A stretch of 38,095 bases of DNA from Clostridiaceae bacterium (lineage in GTDB: Bacteria > Bacillota > Clostridia > DSM-8532): positions 1 through 38,095 of the forward strand of contig JAAYNA010000086.1 of NCBI GenBank assembly GCA_012521105.1, given 5' to 3'. Of the stretch, positions 8,155 through 16,476 are shown in pieces. Positions within the stretch are counted from its first letter, which is position 1. The number at the start of each line of letters is the position of its first letter. The notes under the pieces are model-generated. The model was given only the letters and a program-made list of their open reading frames with translations. It was not told the DNA's origin and ran no database searches. The position numbers and the translations under genes are program-made.

Positions 8155-8440
8155 TCATTACTCCGAAAACATCAGTCTCGATAGTTTATCTGAAATGTTC
8201 TATTTAAGCAAATATCATCTGTGTCGCACTTTTAAAAAATACACCGGCTACACCGTAAATGAATATATAAATATTAACAGAGTAATGCAGGCCAAAAAGC
8301 TTTTAACCGACACCGAAATAAGTGTATCAGACATTGCCGAGCAAACTGGTTATCAAAGCCTGACCAATTTCGGAAAGGTATTTAAAAAGTATATGGGAAA
8401 AAGACATTCCGAATTCCGGAAAGCATACAGGAAAATCTAA
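8120..8440 (+). pseudogene. 3' stump of an AraC-family regulator
   Basis: An open frame whose first ATG (8126) gives 104 residues, almost exactly an AraC-type double helix-turn-helix domain: HYSENISLDSLSEMF, then YLSKYHLCRTFKKYTGYTV, then a second HTH with ISVSDIAEQTGYQSLTNFGKVFKK. A full AraC regulator would carry 150 or more residues of sensor domain before this. TAA at 8117-8119 closes the frame and no ribosome site precedes the ATG. It shares bases 8120-8154 with the receptor stump on the other strand. Its TAA overlaps the TAG of the convergent gene ending at 8437. A free-standing DNA-binding protein is possible but unlikely. Confidence 0.78.
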
Positions 8441-9978
8441 TTTGCTTGCTGATAATATGCTGCTGTAAATTCTTCTATTGCAGCATTTCCACCTGCGTTC
8501 TTCCACTCTTCAATAGCCGCTTTCCACTCTGCTTCATCAATTTCTCCCATTATGAACTTAAACTGTGCATCACTTATAATTTTAAGTAATGTTGTATAAT
8601 TTGAACTAAAAGAATTTGAAGAGAGTGTTGCGGTAACATCAAAAATCATACCGTCGCTTTTGAAAGTTCTTCTGGCCATATTAAGCCTTACAGAAAGATC
8701 ATCATCAGCAATAATATATGCTTTCATTCCACTGGTCCCCAACTGACCAATGGGACTTACTTCTTTTGTAAATATTTCAGGATCTTTTGCTTTTGCGTAT
8801 TTTCCATCCACCAAATCAAAATGAACCCCCGGCACTCCGTTATTTATAAGTATTTGACCTTCCTGGCTTTGAATAATGTTAAACACACCAAGCAAATCAT
8901 TTAAGCGTTCTTCTGTTGTTACAGATTTCTTCGGAAAGGCAAATCCTCCCGCAATCCCTGTTTCTGCAGCTATTCGCTCGTTCCCGTTAAAATCTTTAAG
9001 AAATGCAAAATCATAAACATCTTCCCTTTTTATTGACGGGTTCTCTTTTTGTTTTGCTCTCAATACAGGATCTGAAAGACCCGGTAACCTGTAACCAAGC
9101 CACAGCCCTGTTTTCTCTTTGTCAACCAAGTCAGGTATTATTTGAGTTGTTTTTGTAATAGCAAAGTCGGAACTTATAAGGTTTTCCTGGTACATTTTCC
9201 TTAGCCATTTCAGTGTTTGCAGGTATTCATCAGTTATAAAAGAGGGAACTATCCTGTTGTCCTTAATTCCCCACCTGTTGAAACCACCAAAGGCCACAAC
9301 AAGAGCGTCAAAACAATCAATTTCATTATTTACCGTTCCAAGTGCAAATCCTATGGTGTCTTTCCTCGAATTTCCATCAAAATCGCCCTCTGCAAAGGTT
9401 TTAGCCATATTATAAATGCGAGCAATTGTATCGGGCGGACCAAGCCCTGCTTCCTTAGCCCAATCGGCCCTGTATATTACCATCTTTCTTTTTAATTCTC
9501 TTTCACGCGGCAGCATATATAGTTTTCCATTAACAGATGCATTTTTTAACGACACCGGGTTTATTCCGCTCAGCTCTGAAAAGTCCTGTATACGATTGGT
9601 TAAGTCCCAAAACATTCCTGCATTTGCAGCATGGACAAAGGTAGAGTTCTTTACATCGGGTATCAGGATCACATCAGGCATATTGTTCGAAGCCATTAAT
9701 ACATTGAACTTATCATTGTAGGAGACCATGGGTGTCCATTCTACCAGTATATTTGCATTGGCTAACCTGTTTATTTCCTGTATCACCAGATTATCCTTTG
9801 ATGGAGGTTCCTCTGCATAGCCTAAAACAATTTTCATTTCAACCGGCTTGGTATCACTCACTATATCAGGGGATTCCCCGGGCTGATAGTTTTCTTTACA
9901 TCCTGTTAGCAGAACAACTGACAAAACCAACACTATAAATATACAGAACACTGCTTTTATGTTTCTGCGAATCCACAT
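8437..9978 (-). CDS. LplA-type sugar-binding lipoprotein (second receptor, cassette B)
   Basis: A 513-residue extracellular solute-binding protein. The signal peptide ends in the lipobox LLTGC with lipidated Cys27. The segment DFDGNSRKD (199-207) resembles the EF-hand-like calcium loop known in the alginate-binding AlgQ relatives. GGGAGG precedes the ATG. It differs clearly from the receptor at 10286-11815 while sharing its architecture. A strong terminator (10222-10261) and a separate promoter (10111-10138) indicate its own transcription unit. It could serve the cassette B permeases with another substrate range, or be a non-transporting sensor partner (inference). Confidence 0.9.
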   Translation of the reverse strand: MWIRRNIKAVFCIFIVLVLSVVLLTGCKENYQPGESPDIVSDTKPVEMKIVLGYAEEPPSKDNLVIQEINRLANANILVEWTPMVSYNDKFNVLMASNNMPDVILIPDVKNSTFVHAANAGMFWDLTNRIQDFSELSGINPVSLKNASVNGKLYMLPRERELKRKMVIYRADWAKEAGLGPPDTIARIYNMAKTFAEGDFDGNSRKDTIGFALGTVNNEIDCFDALVVAFGGFNRWGIKDNRIVPSFITDEYLQTLKWLRKMYQENLISSDFAITKTTQIIPDLVDKEKTGLWLGYRLPGLSDPVLRAKQKENPSIKREDVYDFAFLKDFNGNERIAAETGIAGGFAFPKKSVTTEERLNDLLGVFNIIQSQEGQILINNGVPGVHFDLVDGKYAKAKDPEIFTKEVSPIGQLGTSGMKAYIIADDDLSVRLNMARRTFKSDGMIFDVTATLSSNSFSSNYTTLLKIISDAQFKFIMGEIDEAEWKAAIEEWKNAGGNAAIEEFTAAYYQQAN

Positions 9979-10110
9979 ATGGCCTCCCTCGCAAAATTTG
10001 TTTTTATCATCAACTTTCCTGTAACTTTCTGAGAAATAACAATATTTTTTGTTCGGAACATGCCCTTTTAATCGGAAAAAATCAATAACAGAAAATTATA
10101 TCACAGCTAT

Positions 10111-10138
10111 ATTATAGCATTTCATATATAAAAAACAA
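10111..10138 (-). promoter_or_regulatory. Promoter of the second receptor gene
   Basis: Minus strand TTGTTT (10138-10133), 16-bp spacer, TATAAT (10116-10111). It lies downstream of the cassette B terminator, so the gene at 8437-9978 can be expressed separately. Confidence 0.55.
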
Positions 10139-10213
10139 TATTATTCCCGCCATACCCCAGATTTTAATAATATACCCTTATATTTTTCTTCGGGCAATAC
10201 CATTTTTTATGCC

Positions 10214-10261
10214 AAAAAAAAGCTTTGGCAGTTAAGAATCAGGTGGAACAACTGCCAAAGC
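10214..10261 (-). terminator. Rho-independent terminator of cassette B
   Basis: A 12-bp perfect stem (GCTTTGGCAGTT / AACTGCCAAAGC, 10222-10261) followed on the minus strand by eight T. It closes the LplB-LplC-receptor operon. Confidence 0.92.
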
Positions 10262-10285
10262 ATATATTAAATCAATATATTAATT

Positions 10286-11815
10286 TTAATTACCTGCTGC
10301 TTTATAGGCTGCAGCGAATTCCTCACAAATCTGAGTACCACCCTGAGCATACCAGTCTGCAACAACTGCTTTGAAACCGGCTTCGTCAATCTGACCTGCA
10401 ATGAACTGGTTCCTTGCGTCAGATATCATCTGATCCAGCTGAGCGCCCTTCTGTGCATAAGTATCGGAAGTAAGTGGCTCTGCAGGGTTAGCTACACAGT
10501 AAGGAATATTTTCAAGTATAACCTCTTCACGACGTTTTTGTACAGGCTCCATAGCTTCCTGCAACAGTAATCCGTCAACAACGTTGGTCATAAACTGGTT
10601 AAATCCTTCCATAGGATCCTGACCAAATTTTCTTCTCTTTAATTCACCCTTTTCATTCAGGTCGTAGTGTACACCTTCCACACCGTAGTTAAGAATATTC
10701 TGGCCTTCCTTTGTATTGCATATATCAAGGAAATTCAATGCATCCCTCATATCTTGTTCTTTGGGTGCTCCGTCCTTGCTTATTGCTACAAAACCTGAAT
10801 GTCCTGATGTGGGCAGAACTCTCTTGCCATAAGGTCCTTCAGGCATACCCATTACCCACACGATATCACTGGGCATATCCATCTCTTCAATGAATTTCTT
10901 CTGGAAGCGCCATGCCTGGTCACTAACGTCAATATGAACACCTGATTTGCTGTTCTGGAAATCCTTTGTCCAGTCCGAGGTTTCCAGTGCAGCGTAGTCT
11001 TTGTTTATTAATCCTTCGTCATAGAGTTTCTTCATATACTTCATGGCTTCCATGTACTCCGGTGTATCAAAATCGGGTGTAAAGGAGCCGTCGTCTTCAA
11101 CCTTCCATTTGTTCGGAGCACCAAAGGCAACAGATATTTGATCCAGAGGACCGAACCATTTACACCAGGTCATACCATAGGTATCCTTCTCACCGTTCTG
11201 ATCGGGATCATTATAAGTAAATGCTTTCAATACATTGTAAAGGTCATCCATAGTTTTGGGTTCTTCAAGACCTACATTTTCCAGCCAGTCTCTTCTGTAG
11301 GATATACCGTTTCTTCCCAGGGGTCTTGCTCTGTAAATACCGTAAATTCTGCCATCGATTGAAATGTTGTTCATAACAATATCATTTGCCTTTGCAAGAT
11401 TCGGGTAGTTCTTGTATTCATCGGTAATGTCCCAGAAAGCTCCTGCACGGCAATAACTAATAACACTGGCAGTCTTTCCGGTTATTGCCACCAATGTGGG
11501 AAGATTTCCTGCAGCCATTCTTGTGTTCAGCTGATCTTCGTATGCCGAGTTCAAAAGGAATTCAAGCTTGATATCATAGCCTGTCAGTTCCTCCAGAGCT
11601 AAAACAGCCGGCTCATCATCTGCAATAGGCGTACCTGTAAAGGTTATGGCCAGAATACTTATCTCTTTTTTCTTTTCCGGCGCTTTGGTCGGTTGAGTTG
11701 TGTCTCCCTGTGCAGCCTTTGTCGGCTCAGCGTCTGTTCCGCCTGTAGTGGGGGTACATGCTGATAAAGCAAGCACAACTGCAATCACAATGCACAGAAT
11801 GCTTAATTTTTTCAT
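10286..11815 (-). CDS. LplA-type sugar-binding lipoprotein (main receptor, cassette B)
   Basis: A 509-residue extracellular solute-binding protein with signal peptide, lipobox LSAC and lipidated Cys20, then a Thr/Pro/Lys-rich linker (21-49). DPDQNGEKD (203-211) is a likely calcium-binding loop of the LplA/AlgQ type. The start at 11815 is chosen because it begins directly with the MKK signal peptide and follows AAAGGG; a start at 11866 would add 17 basic residues. It is the third gene of the LplB-LplC-receptor operon, with a hairpin before it and a terminator after it. The ligand is probably a plant oligosaccharide, unproven. Confidence 0.93.
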   Translation of the reverse strand: MKKLSILCIVIAVVLALSACTPTTGGTDAEPTKAAQGDTTQPTKAPEKKKEISILAITFTGTPIADDEPAVLALEELTGYDIKLEFLLNSAYEDQLNTRMAAGNLPTLVAITGKTASVISYCRAGAFWDITDEYKNYPNLAKANDIVMNNISIDGRIYGIYRARPLGRNGISYRRDWLENVGLEEPKTMDDLYNVLKAFTYNDPDQNGEKDTYGMTWCKWFGPLDQISVAFGAPNKWKVEDDGSFTPDFDTPEYMEAMKYMKKLYDEGLINKDYAALETSDWTKDFQNSKSGVHIDVSDQAWRFQKKFIEEMDMPSDIVWVMGMPEGPYGKRVLPTSGHSGFVAISKDGAPKEQDMRDALNFLDICNTKEGQNILNYGVEGVHYDLNEKGELKRRKFGQDPMEGFNQFMTNVVDGLLLQEAMEPVQKRREEVILENIPYCVANPAEPLTSDTYAQKGAQLDQMISDARNQFIAGQIDEAGFKAVVADWYAQGGTQICEEFAAAYKAAGN

Positions 11816-11851
11816 TTTCTTCAACCCTTTCTTATTATTTTTTATTTTACA

Positions 11852-11871
11852 GTGCTGCAATTTCACAGCAC
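11852..11871 (-). other. Intercistronic hairpin, cassette B
   Basis: A 6-bp GC-rich stem (GTGCTG / CAGCAC) with an eight-base loop between the LplC-type stop and the receptor RBS. It matches in position the hairpin at 35254-35270 of cassette E. Confidence 0.5.
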
Positions 11872-11887
11872 CGATTTTTTACCTGTA

Positions 11888-12766
11888 TTAACCCTTAATG
11901 GCACCAATCATAATTCCCTTTACAAAGTGTTTCTGTAAAAATGGGTATACAAGCAGGATAGGAACGGTACCAAAAATAATAACTGCATTTTTTGAACCTT
12001 CCAATGGCGGCTGGGTATATGCCTCGTCGAATGTTGCTCCATCTATATTACCGGCGGCCATAAGGACAATTTGTCTTAACACAAGCTGCAGAGGCCATTT
12101 CTTATTGTCGGTCATATAAAGAAGTGAACTTCTGTAATCATTCCAGTAGCCAACTGCATAAAACAGTGTGAAGGTTGCAATAACCGGCATTGAAAGAGGA
12201 AGCACAATTTTTAAAAATGTACCCAGTGCACTGCATCCGTCAACCCTGGCCGAGTCTTCCATTTCCTGCGGAATCTCCTGAAAAAAGTTCTTAACTACAA
12301 GCAGGTTCCATGTACTGATGGCCCCCGGCAATATCAGTGCCCAGAATTTGTTTATAAACCCCAGGTTTTTAATTACCAGAAATGTTGGAATCATTCCACC
12401 GCCAAATACCAGGGTAAATGATATTAACGCAAGCAGAAAATTTCTACCTACAAGATTCTTCTTTGACAGCGGATAAGCCAGCGTAAGGGTAAAGAACATT
12501 GCCGTCGCAGCTCCTGCAACAGTAACAAATATTGAAATCAGAAAAGCCCTTGGCAGTGTAGGTGATGAAAATATATATTCATATGCAGTTAATTGAATTT
12601 TCCTTGGTATAATATAAAATGGCCTTTCCAGGATTTCTTTCTCCGAAGAAAACGAGCACGCTAAAACATATAAAAATGGAAGTATTGTTGAACAGGCAAA
12701 AAGCCCTAAAAACAAATAGTTAAAAGTATCAAAAATTACTGATAACCACGATCTTTTATATCTCAT
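11888..12766 (-). CDS. CUT1 ABC permease, LplC/YtcP-type (cassette B)
   Basis: A 292-residue permease with about six helices. FDTFNYLFLGLFACSTILPFLYVLA near the N-terminus contains helix 1. The EAA loop reads MEDSARVDGCSALGTFLKI, followed by LPLSMP, and the chain ends GIMIGAIKG as is usual for this subgroup. The start at 12766 (MRYKRSW) is chosen because GAGGGTG lies upstream and the family begins here; the longer frame to 12865 would overlap the partner gene by 35 bp and has no RBS. It is the second gene of the operon, 64 bp after the LplB-type gene. Confidence 0.9.
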   Translation of the reverse strand: MRYKRSWLSVIFDTFNYLFLGLFACSTILPFLYVLACSFSSEKEILERPFYIIPRKIQLTAYEYIFSSPTLPRAFLISIFVTVAGAATAMFFTLTLAYPLSKKNLVGRNFLLALISFTLVFGGGMIPTFLVIKNLGFINKFWALILPGAISTWNLLVVKNFFQEIPQEMEDSARVDGCSALGTFLKIVLPLSMPVIATFTLFYAVGYWNDYRSSLLYMTDNKKWPLQLVLRQIVLMAAGNIDGATFDEAYTQPPLEGSKNAVIIFGTVPILLVYPFLQKHFVKGIMIGAIKG

Positions 12767-12830
12767 TCCGATCACCCTCAAATGATTAAATGTATTTTTG
12801 TTTAAATCCATTTCTGACGGAGAATTGAAT

Positions 12831-13781
12831 TTAAAATAAGCCCGATTCTCCAACTTTTTTGGCAAGCCAGTTGGCCGAATATATAAGTATAATACCTATA
12901 ACACCTTTAAACAGGCCAACCGCAGTTGAATAGCTGAATGCGCCCCTGGTAATACCTATTGTATATACATAAACATCAAAAACCTCGGATACTTTTCTGT
13001 TTAATGAATTGCTCATAAGGAATATCTGGTCAAATCCGTTATCCAGTATATGCCCGAGTCTTAGTATCAATAATGTTACTACAGTACTTTTAATAGAAGG
13101 CAATGTAATATGCCATAATTGCTTAAACCTGTTCGCACCATCGATAATAGCAGCTTCATACAACTGTGGATCCACACCTGATAAAGCAGCCAAATATATA
13201 ATTGTTCCAAAGCCGGTTTCTTTCCAGATTGTTTGTCCAATTATCATGCCTCTGAAATATTCTCCATCTGTCAGAAATGGTACAGTTTTCTCCCATCCCA
13301 TCTGAAGCAGATATCTGTTCACCACACCCTGGGAATTAAACAAAGTGTACGTGAGACTTGCGATAATAACCCAGGATATGAAGTGAGGTATATAAACAAG
13401 TGTCTGAATTGTTCTTTTATACCACTCTTTTCGTATTTCATTCAGCATAAGCGCCATAATTACAGGTGCAGGAAAGCCGAAAACCAAATTATAAAACGAA
13501 ATAATAAGTGTATTGGACAATAGCTTTCTAAAATCAGGATTTGAAAAGAAATCTGTAAAATGCTTAAACCCCACCCATGGACTGTCAAAAAATCCGAGAT
13601 ATGCATTATAGTCCTTAAATGCAATTAATATTCCCCACATGGGTAAATATTTAAAAATAAGGTAATGCAATAATCCGGGTATTAACAGTATGTAGAGCCA
13701 CAGATCCTTACGTATTGTGGTAAGTTTAGATTTACCCTTTGATTTTTTATTTCCATGTAATTGTACCGAAGCACTGTTCAA
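12831..13781 (-). CDS. CUT1 ABC permease, LplB/YteP-type (cassette B)
   Basis: A 316-residue permease. The family-typical stretch LIPGLLHYLIFKYLPMWG forms helix 1, and the EAA loop is YEAAIIDGANRFKQLWHI followed by TLPSIKS. The ending KKVGESGLF is characteristic of the subgroup. The start codon is TTG at 13781, supported by GGGAGGAG seven bases upstream and by lack of a nearby ATG. It is the first gene of the cassette B transporter operon, with a promoter at 13941-13969 and a leader of about 150 bases. Confidence 0.92.
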   Translation of the reverse strand: MNSASVQLHGNKKSKGKSKLTTIRKDLWLYILLIPGLLHYLIFKYLPMWGILIAFKDYNAYLGFFDSPWVGFKHFTDFFSNPDFRKLLSNTLIISFYNLVFGFPAPVIMALMLNEIRKEWYKRTIQTLVYIPHFISWVIIASLTYTLFNSQGVVNRYLLQMGWEKTVPFLTDGEYFRGMIIGQTIWKETGFGTIIYLAALSGVDPQLYEAAIIDGANRFKQLWHITLPSIKSTVVTLLILRLGHILDNGFDQIFLMSNSLNRKVSEVFDVYVYTIGITRGAFSYSTAVGLFKGVIGIILIYSANWLAKKVGESGLF

Positions 13782-13940
13782 AGTGAATCTCCTCCCAATT
13801 AAAAAAATAAATCAGCATTGATATTTAAAAATGCACTTGAAAAACTTTGAAAGTTTTTTTAACAATCTGTCCGAGCAAAATTATATTAATATTCTATTAT
13901 TGATATAAATTAATTCCTATAGTCACTATGGATACTAAAA

Positions 13941-13969
13941 TTTATATATCGAAAACAGAGAATTGCCAA
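13941..13969 (-). promoter_or_regulatory. Promoter of the cassette B transporter operon
   Basis: Minus strand TTGGCA (13969-13964), 17-bp spacer, TATAAA (13946-13941). Transcription would start near 13934. Confidence 0.65.
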
Positions 13970-13995
13970 AACCTTTGATACATCAGTGTTTTGCC

Positions 13996-14021
13996 ATGAT
14001 AAAATGAACTGAAAAAATGAA
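13996..14021 (-). repeat. Imperfect 13-bp tandem repeat, possible AraC binding site
   Basis: Two adjacent 13-mers, ATGATAAAATGAA and CTGAAAAAATGAA, agree at 11 of 13 positions and end 26 bp upstream of the -35. Direct repeats upstream of a promoter are typical for AraC-family activators, and the gene for one lies next door. Confidence 0.4.
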
Positions 14022-14097
14022 AATTGCATGGAATAGTCATTTTAGCGACAAAATAAATAGTAGTATTATTTAACAGTTTATCTCCATATAGAATGAC

Positions 14098-16389
14098 TTA
14101 TTTATTTAATTTCCTGTATTTACCCGGAGTCATGCCGGTATATTTCTTGAAAAATCTGATAAAATTTTCCGAGTTTTTATATTTCAGTTTTTCTGCAATA
14201 TCCGATATTTTCATATCGGTTTCCAAAAGCCATTTTTTTGCCATATCAATTCTGTATTGTGCAAGATATTCACTGAAAACAATACCCGATTCATTTTTTA
14301 ATATTCTTCTTATATAACTGGGGTGATAATTTAGCCTGGCGGCACAATCCTCGAGGGTCAGTTCGGAATGGAATTCTTCGTGTATAATATTCAAAACTTG
14401 CTCTACTATCTTTCTGTATTGATTCTTTTCAGAAAGTTCAATATTGTCAATAATGGGTTTAATTATCCTGGCAGAAAACCATTTTTCTATTTCTCCTGCA
14501 GTTTTTAGCCTGAACAACTGCTCATAAACCGATTCTCCTTCTTTTACAATTGCGTCATAGGAGTGCCCGGAGTCTTTCAGAACCTGTAATAAATCGGTAA
14601 GCAGACGGGCCATGGATGTTTGATACTCATATCTTGATGCTTCCACCATAAATATTCTGTTAATAAACTGGTGCAATAATTCATTTGCCTTCTTATATGA
14701 ACATGTTTTGACCGCATCCAACAGTTCCTTTTCAAGCCTTTCAGGAAATACAGGTTTCAATCCGCCAAGGCTCTGCACATCATGGTAAAATATAATGGCT
14801 CCGTAGCCTAGACTAATCTGATGTTTTAAAGCTTCTATGCACTCATAGTATCCTTTGTTTATATCACTGTAACTTAAAATGGGTTGGCTGATACCTATAC
14901 TTACCGAAATATTCAGAGTATCTTTAACGGTACTCTGAATTTTTTCTGTTGCTGAAAAGGCAATCTCTTTCATTTCCTCATTTTTATCGCTTCCGGTCTT
15001 TATTATTGTAACCTGATGTTCTTCAACCACGATGGGCTTTAAAATAATAATGTCTTCAAGGATTTCTCCCACTATATTATTAATTGCAAAAAGCATCAGA
15101 TCCTTATCTTCACTTTGATATATAGTACCCTCAAAAGTATCAATTCTTGTAACCAGAACGCACACCGGTTCTGTTAAAACAGGAAAACCATATAATTTGA
15201 GCCTCGAATCAATAACTTCCCTGTCTAAACCACGCAACACCAGCTGAAGTATAAAATATTCTTTTAACTGATCGTATTGAAAGGATAATTTCTTGTTTAA
15301 CCTGAAGTTATCTTTTAATAAAACATTTATACGTTCTTCAATAAGGCCAAATTCATCGCGCCTTTTAGATGGCTCTTTACGGACGGGCACTCTTACAACC
15401 ATATTATAGAGCTTTTGAATAGGCCTGTAAAACCTGCTTGAAATTATAAATGCCACCACATTAACTACCACTATTACTGTAAGGCAGGCAATAAATGTAA
15501 ACCACCCAATTGCTCTCGAATCTTTTGATATATCTTCAATTGATGTTTTTGAAAGATATGTCCAGTTATTATATGAAGACGTCAGATAGTTAATACTGTA
15601 ATCTGCATTATCTATCTCAATTATGAATCTGCCGCTGTCATCGGACCGGCCTTTTACTTCCTGGTAATAAGTGACTGAACTATAATTTTTCCCTAATTCT
15701 TCTTTATTATTGTGGGCAATTACAAATCCATCTTCACTTATTACCATTACCTCTCCTAAGCTTTTGTTTTCAGAAATCAGATTTGCAAACTGGCTATAGG
15801 GTATTTTCATTATAGCTAAACATGACGGTTCTTTGGTAAACAGCGGCCACTTTTTTACAAGACAAACGCTGTTTATTTCATTTCCTTCAACCTTTTGGTT
15901 TTGCGGCTCTACACTAAGCTCATCAATCCAGAAGGAGGTGCCGGGCTTTTTTATCAGCTCGTCTAAATAATATCTGTTCTGATAGCCTTCAAGACTGTAT
16001 ATCCCACTATTATCAATGACCCATTCCTTATCAAGGTTGACAAAACAGATTTCGCTTGCACCTAAACTATAAGTGGGCAAATTATTGATAGCATCTTCAA
16101 CAGTATTAAAAATCAGGAAATTTTCACCCTGCATGTCTATATGCAAGCTGGATTTCACTACAGGGGTTTCAATAAATTGAGTCATTATATGATCTGCTGT
16201 ATATAAAAGCTGTTCCACCGACATTTGCACCTGAACAAGGTTTCTCATATTACCTTCATTTACCTTGTCCTGCACCGATTTAGAACCGCTGTATGTTGAG
16301 AAAACACCTACAATAATGGCAGGTATTGTACCAAGGAGTATACAGATTATTACAAGCCGAACTTTAACTGTTGAACCAGACAGCTTCAT
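14098..16389 (-). CDS. Transmembrane AraC-family sugar sensor-regulator (cassette B)
   Basis: A 763-residue one-component regulator. A membrane helix lies near residues 9-30, then an extracellular Cache-like sensor region of about 260 residues, a second helix near 295-318 (GWFTFIACLTVIVVVNVVAF), a linker, and a C-terminal AraC double helix-turn-helix (about 660-763) with SDIAEKLKYKNSENFIRFFKKYTGMTPGKYRK. It would sense a ligand or a loaded receptor outside and activate the downstream LplB-LplC-receptor operon from the membrane. GGAGGGG precedes the ATG. It lies 87 bp after cassette C. Confidence 0.9.
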   Translation of the reverse strand: MKLSGSTVKVRLVIICILLGTIPAIIVGVFSTYSGSKSVQDKVNEGNMRNLVQVQMSVEQLLYTADHIMTQFIETPVVKSSLHIDMQGENFLIFNTVEDAINNLPTYSLGASEICFVNLDKEWVIDNSGIYSLEGYQNRYYLDELIKKPGTSFWIDELSVEPQNQKVEGNEINSVCLVKKWPLFTKEPSCLAIMKIPYSQFANLISENKSLGEVMVISEDGFVIAHNNKEELGKNYSSVTYYQEVKGRSDDSGRFIIEIDNADYSINYLTSSYNNWTYLSKTSIEDISKDSRAIGWFTFIACLTVIVVVNVVAFIISSRFYRPIQKLYNMVVRVPVRKEPSKRRDEFGLIEERINVLLKDNFRLNKKLSFQYDQLKEYFILQLVLRGLDREVIDSRLKLYGFPVLTEPVCVLVTRIDTFEGTIYQSEDKDLMLFAINNIVGEILEDIIILKPIVVEEHQVTIIKTGSDKNEEMKEIAFSATEKIQSTVKDTLNISVSIGISQPILSYSDINKGYYECIEALKHQISLGYGAIIFYHDVQSLGGLKPVFPERLEKELLDAVKTCSYKKANELLHQFINRIFMVEASRYEYQTSMARLLTDLLQVLKDSGHSYDAIVKEGESVYEQLFRLKTAGEIEKWFSARIIKPIIDNIELSEKNQYRKIVEQVLNIIHEEFHSELTLEDCAARLNYHPSYIRRILKNESGIVFSEYLAQYRIDMAKKWLLETDMKISDIAEKLKYKNSENFIRFFKKYTGMTPGKYRKLNK

Positions 16390-16461
16390 TTTACCCCTCC
16401 AGCCACGTTAAAGACCTTTTAAAACCTGTACCTGTATTATATCATTAAGTATAATATATTT

Positions 16462-16473
16462 ACAGTATACTGT
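16462..16473. promoter_or_regulatory. Perfect palindrome in the promoter region of the AraC-type gene
   Basis: ACAGTATACTGT is a 12-bp perfect palindrome between the cassette C stop (16477) and a minus-strand TATAAT (16440-16435 by my count) ahead of the AraC-type gene. Its GTATAC core is the kind bound by some GntR-family regulators. The function is unassigned. Confidence 0.35.
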
Positions 16474-16476
16474 TTT

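Larger units (their letters stand above)
9979..10285. other. Intergenic region between two receptor genes
   Basis: A 307-bp stretch without a gene. It holds the terminator at 10222-10261 and the promoter at 10111-10138 of the second receptor gene, leaving a leader of about 125 bases. Nothing else recognisable was seen. Confidence 0.7.
13782..14097. other. Intergenic region before the cassette B transporter operon
   Basis: A 316-bp stretch without a gene. It holds the promoter at 13941-13969, an imperfect 13-bp tandem repeat upstream of it (13996-14021) and, in the leader, a 9-bp-arm dyad with one central base at 13840-13858 (AAAAACTTT / AAAGTTTTT). No terminator is seen after the AraC-type gene. 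Confidence 0.65.

Noticed and set aside
13840..13858. Dyad AAAAACTTT-G-AAAGTTTTT in the cassette B leader as an operator or terminator
   Set aside because: A-T rich with a one-base centre and no T run in the right context; likely chance, and no regulator matches.
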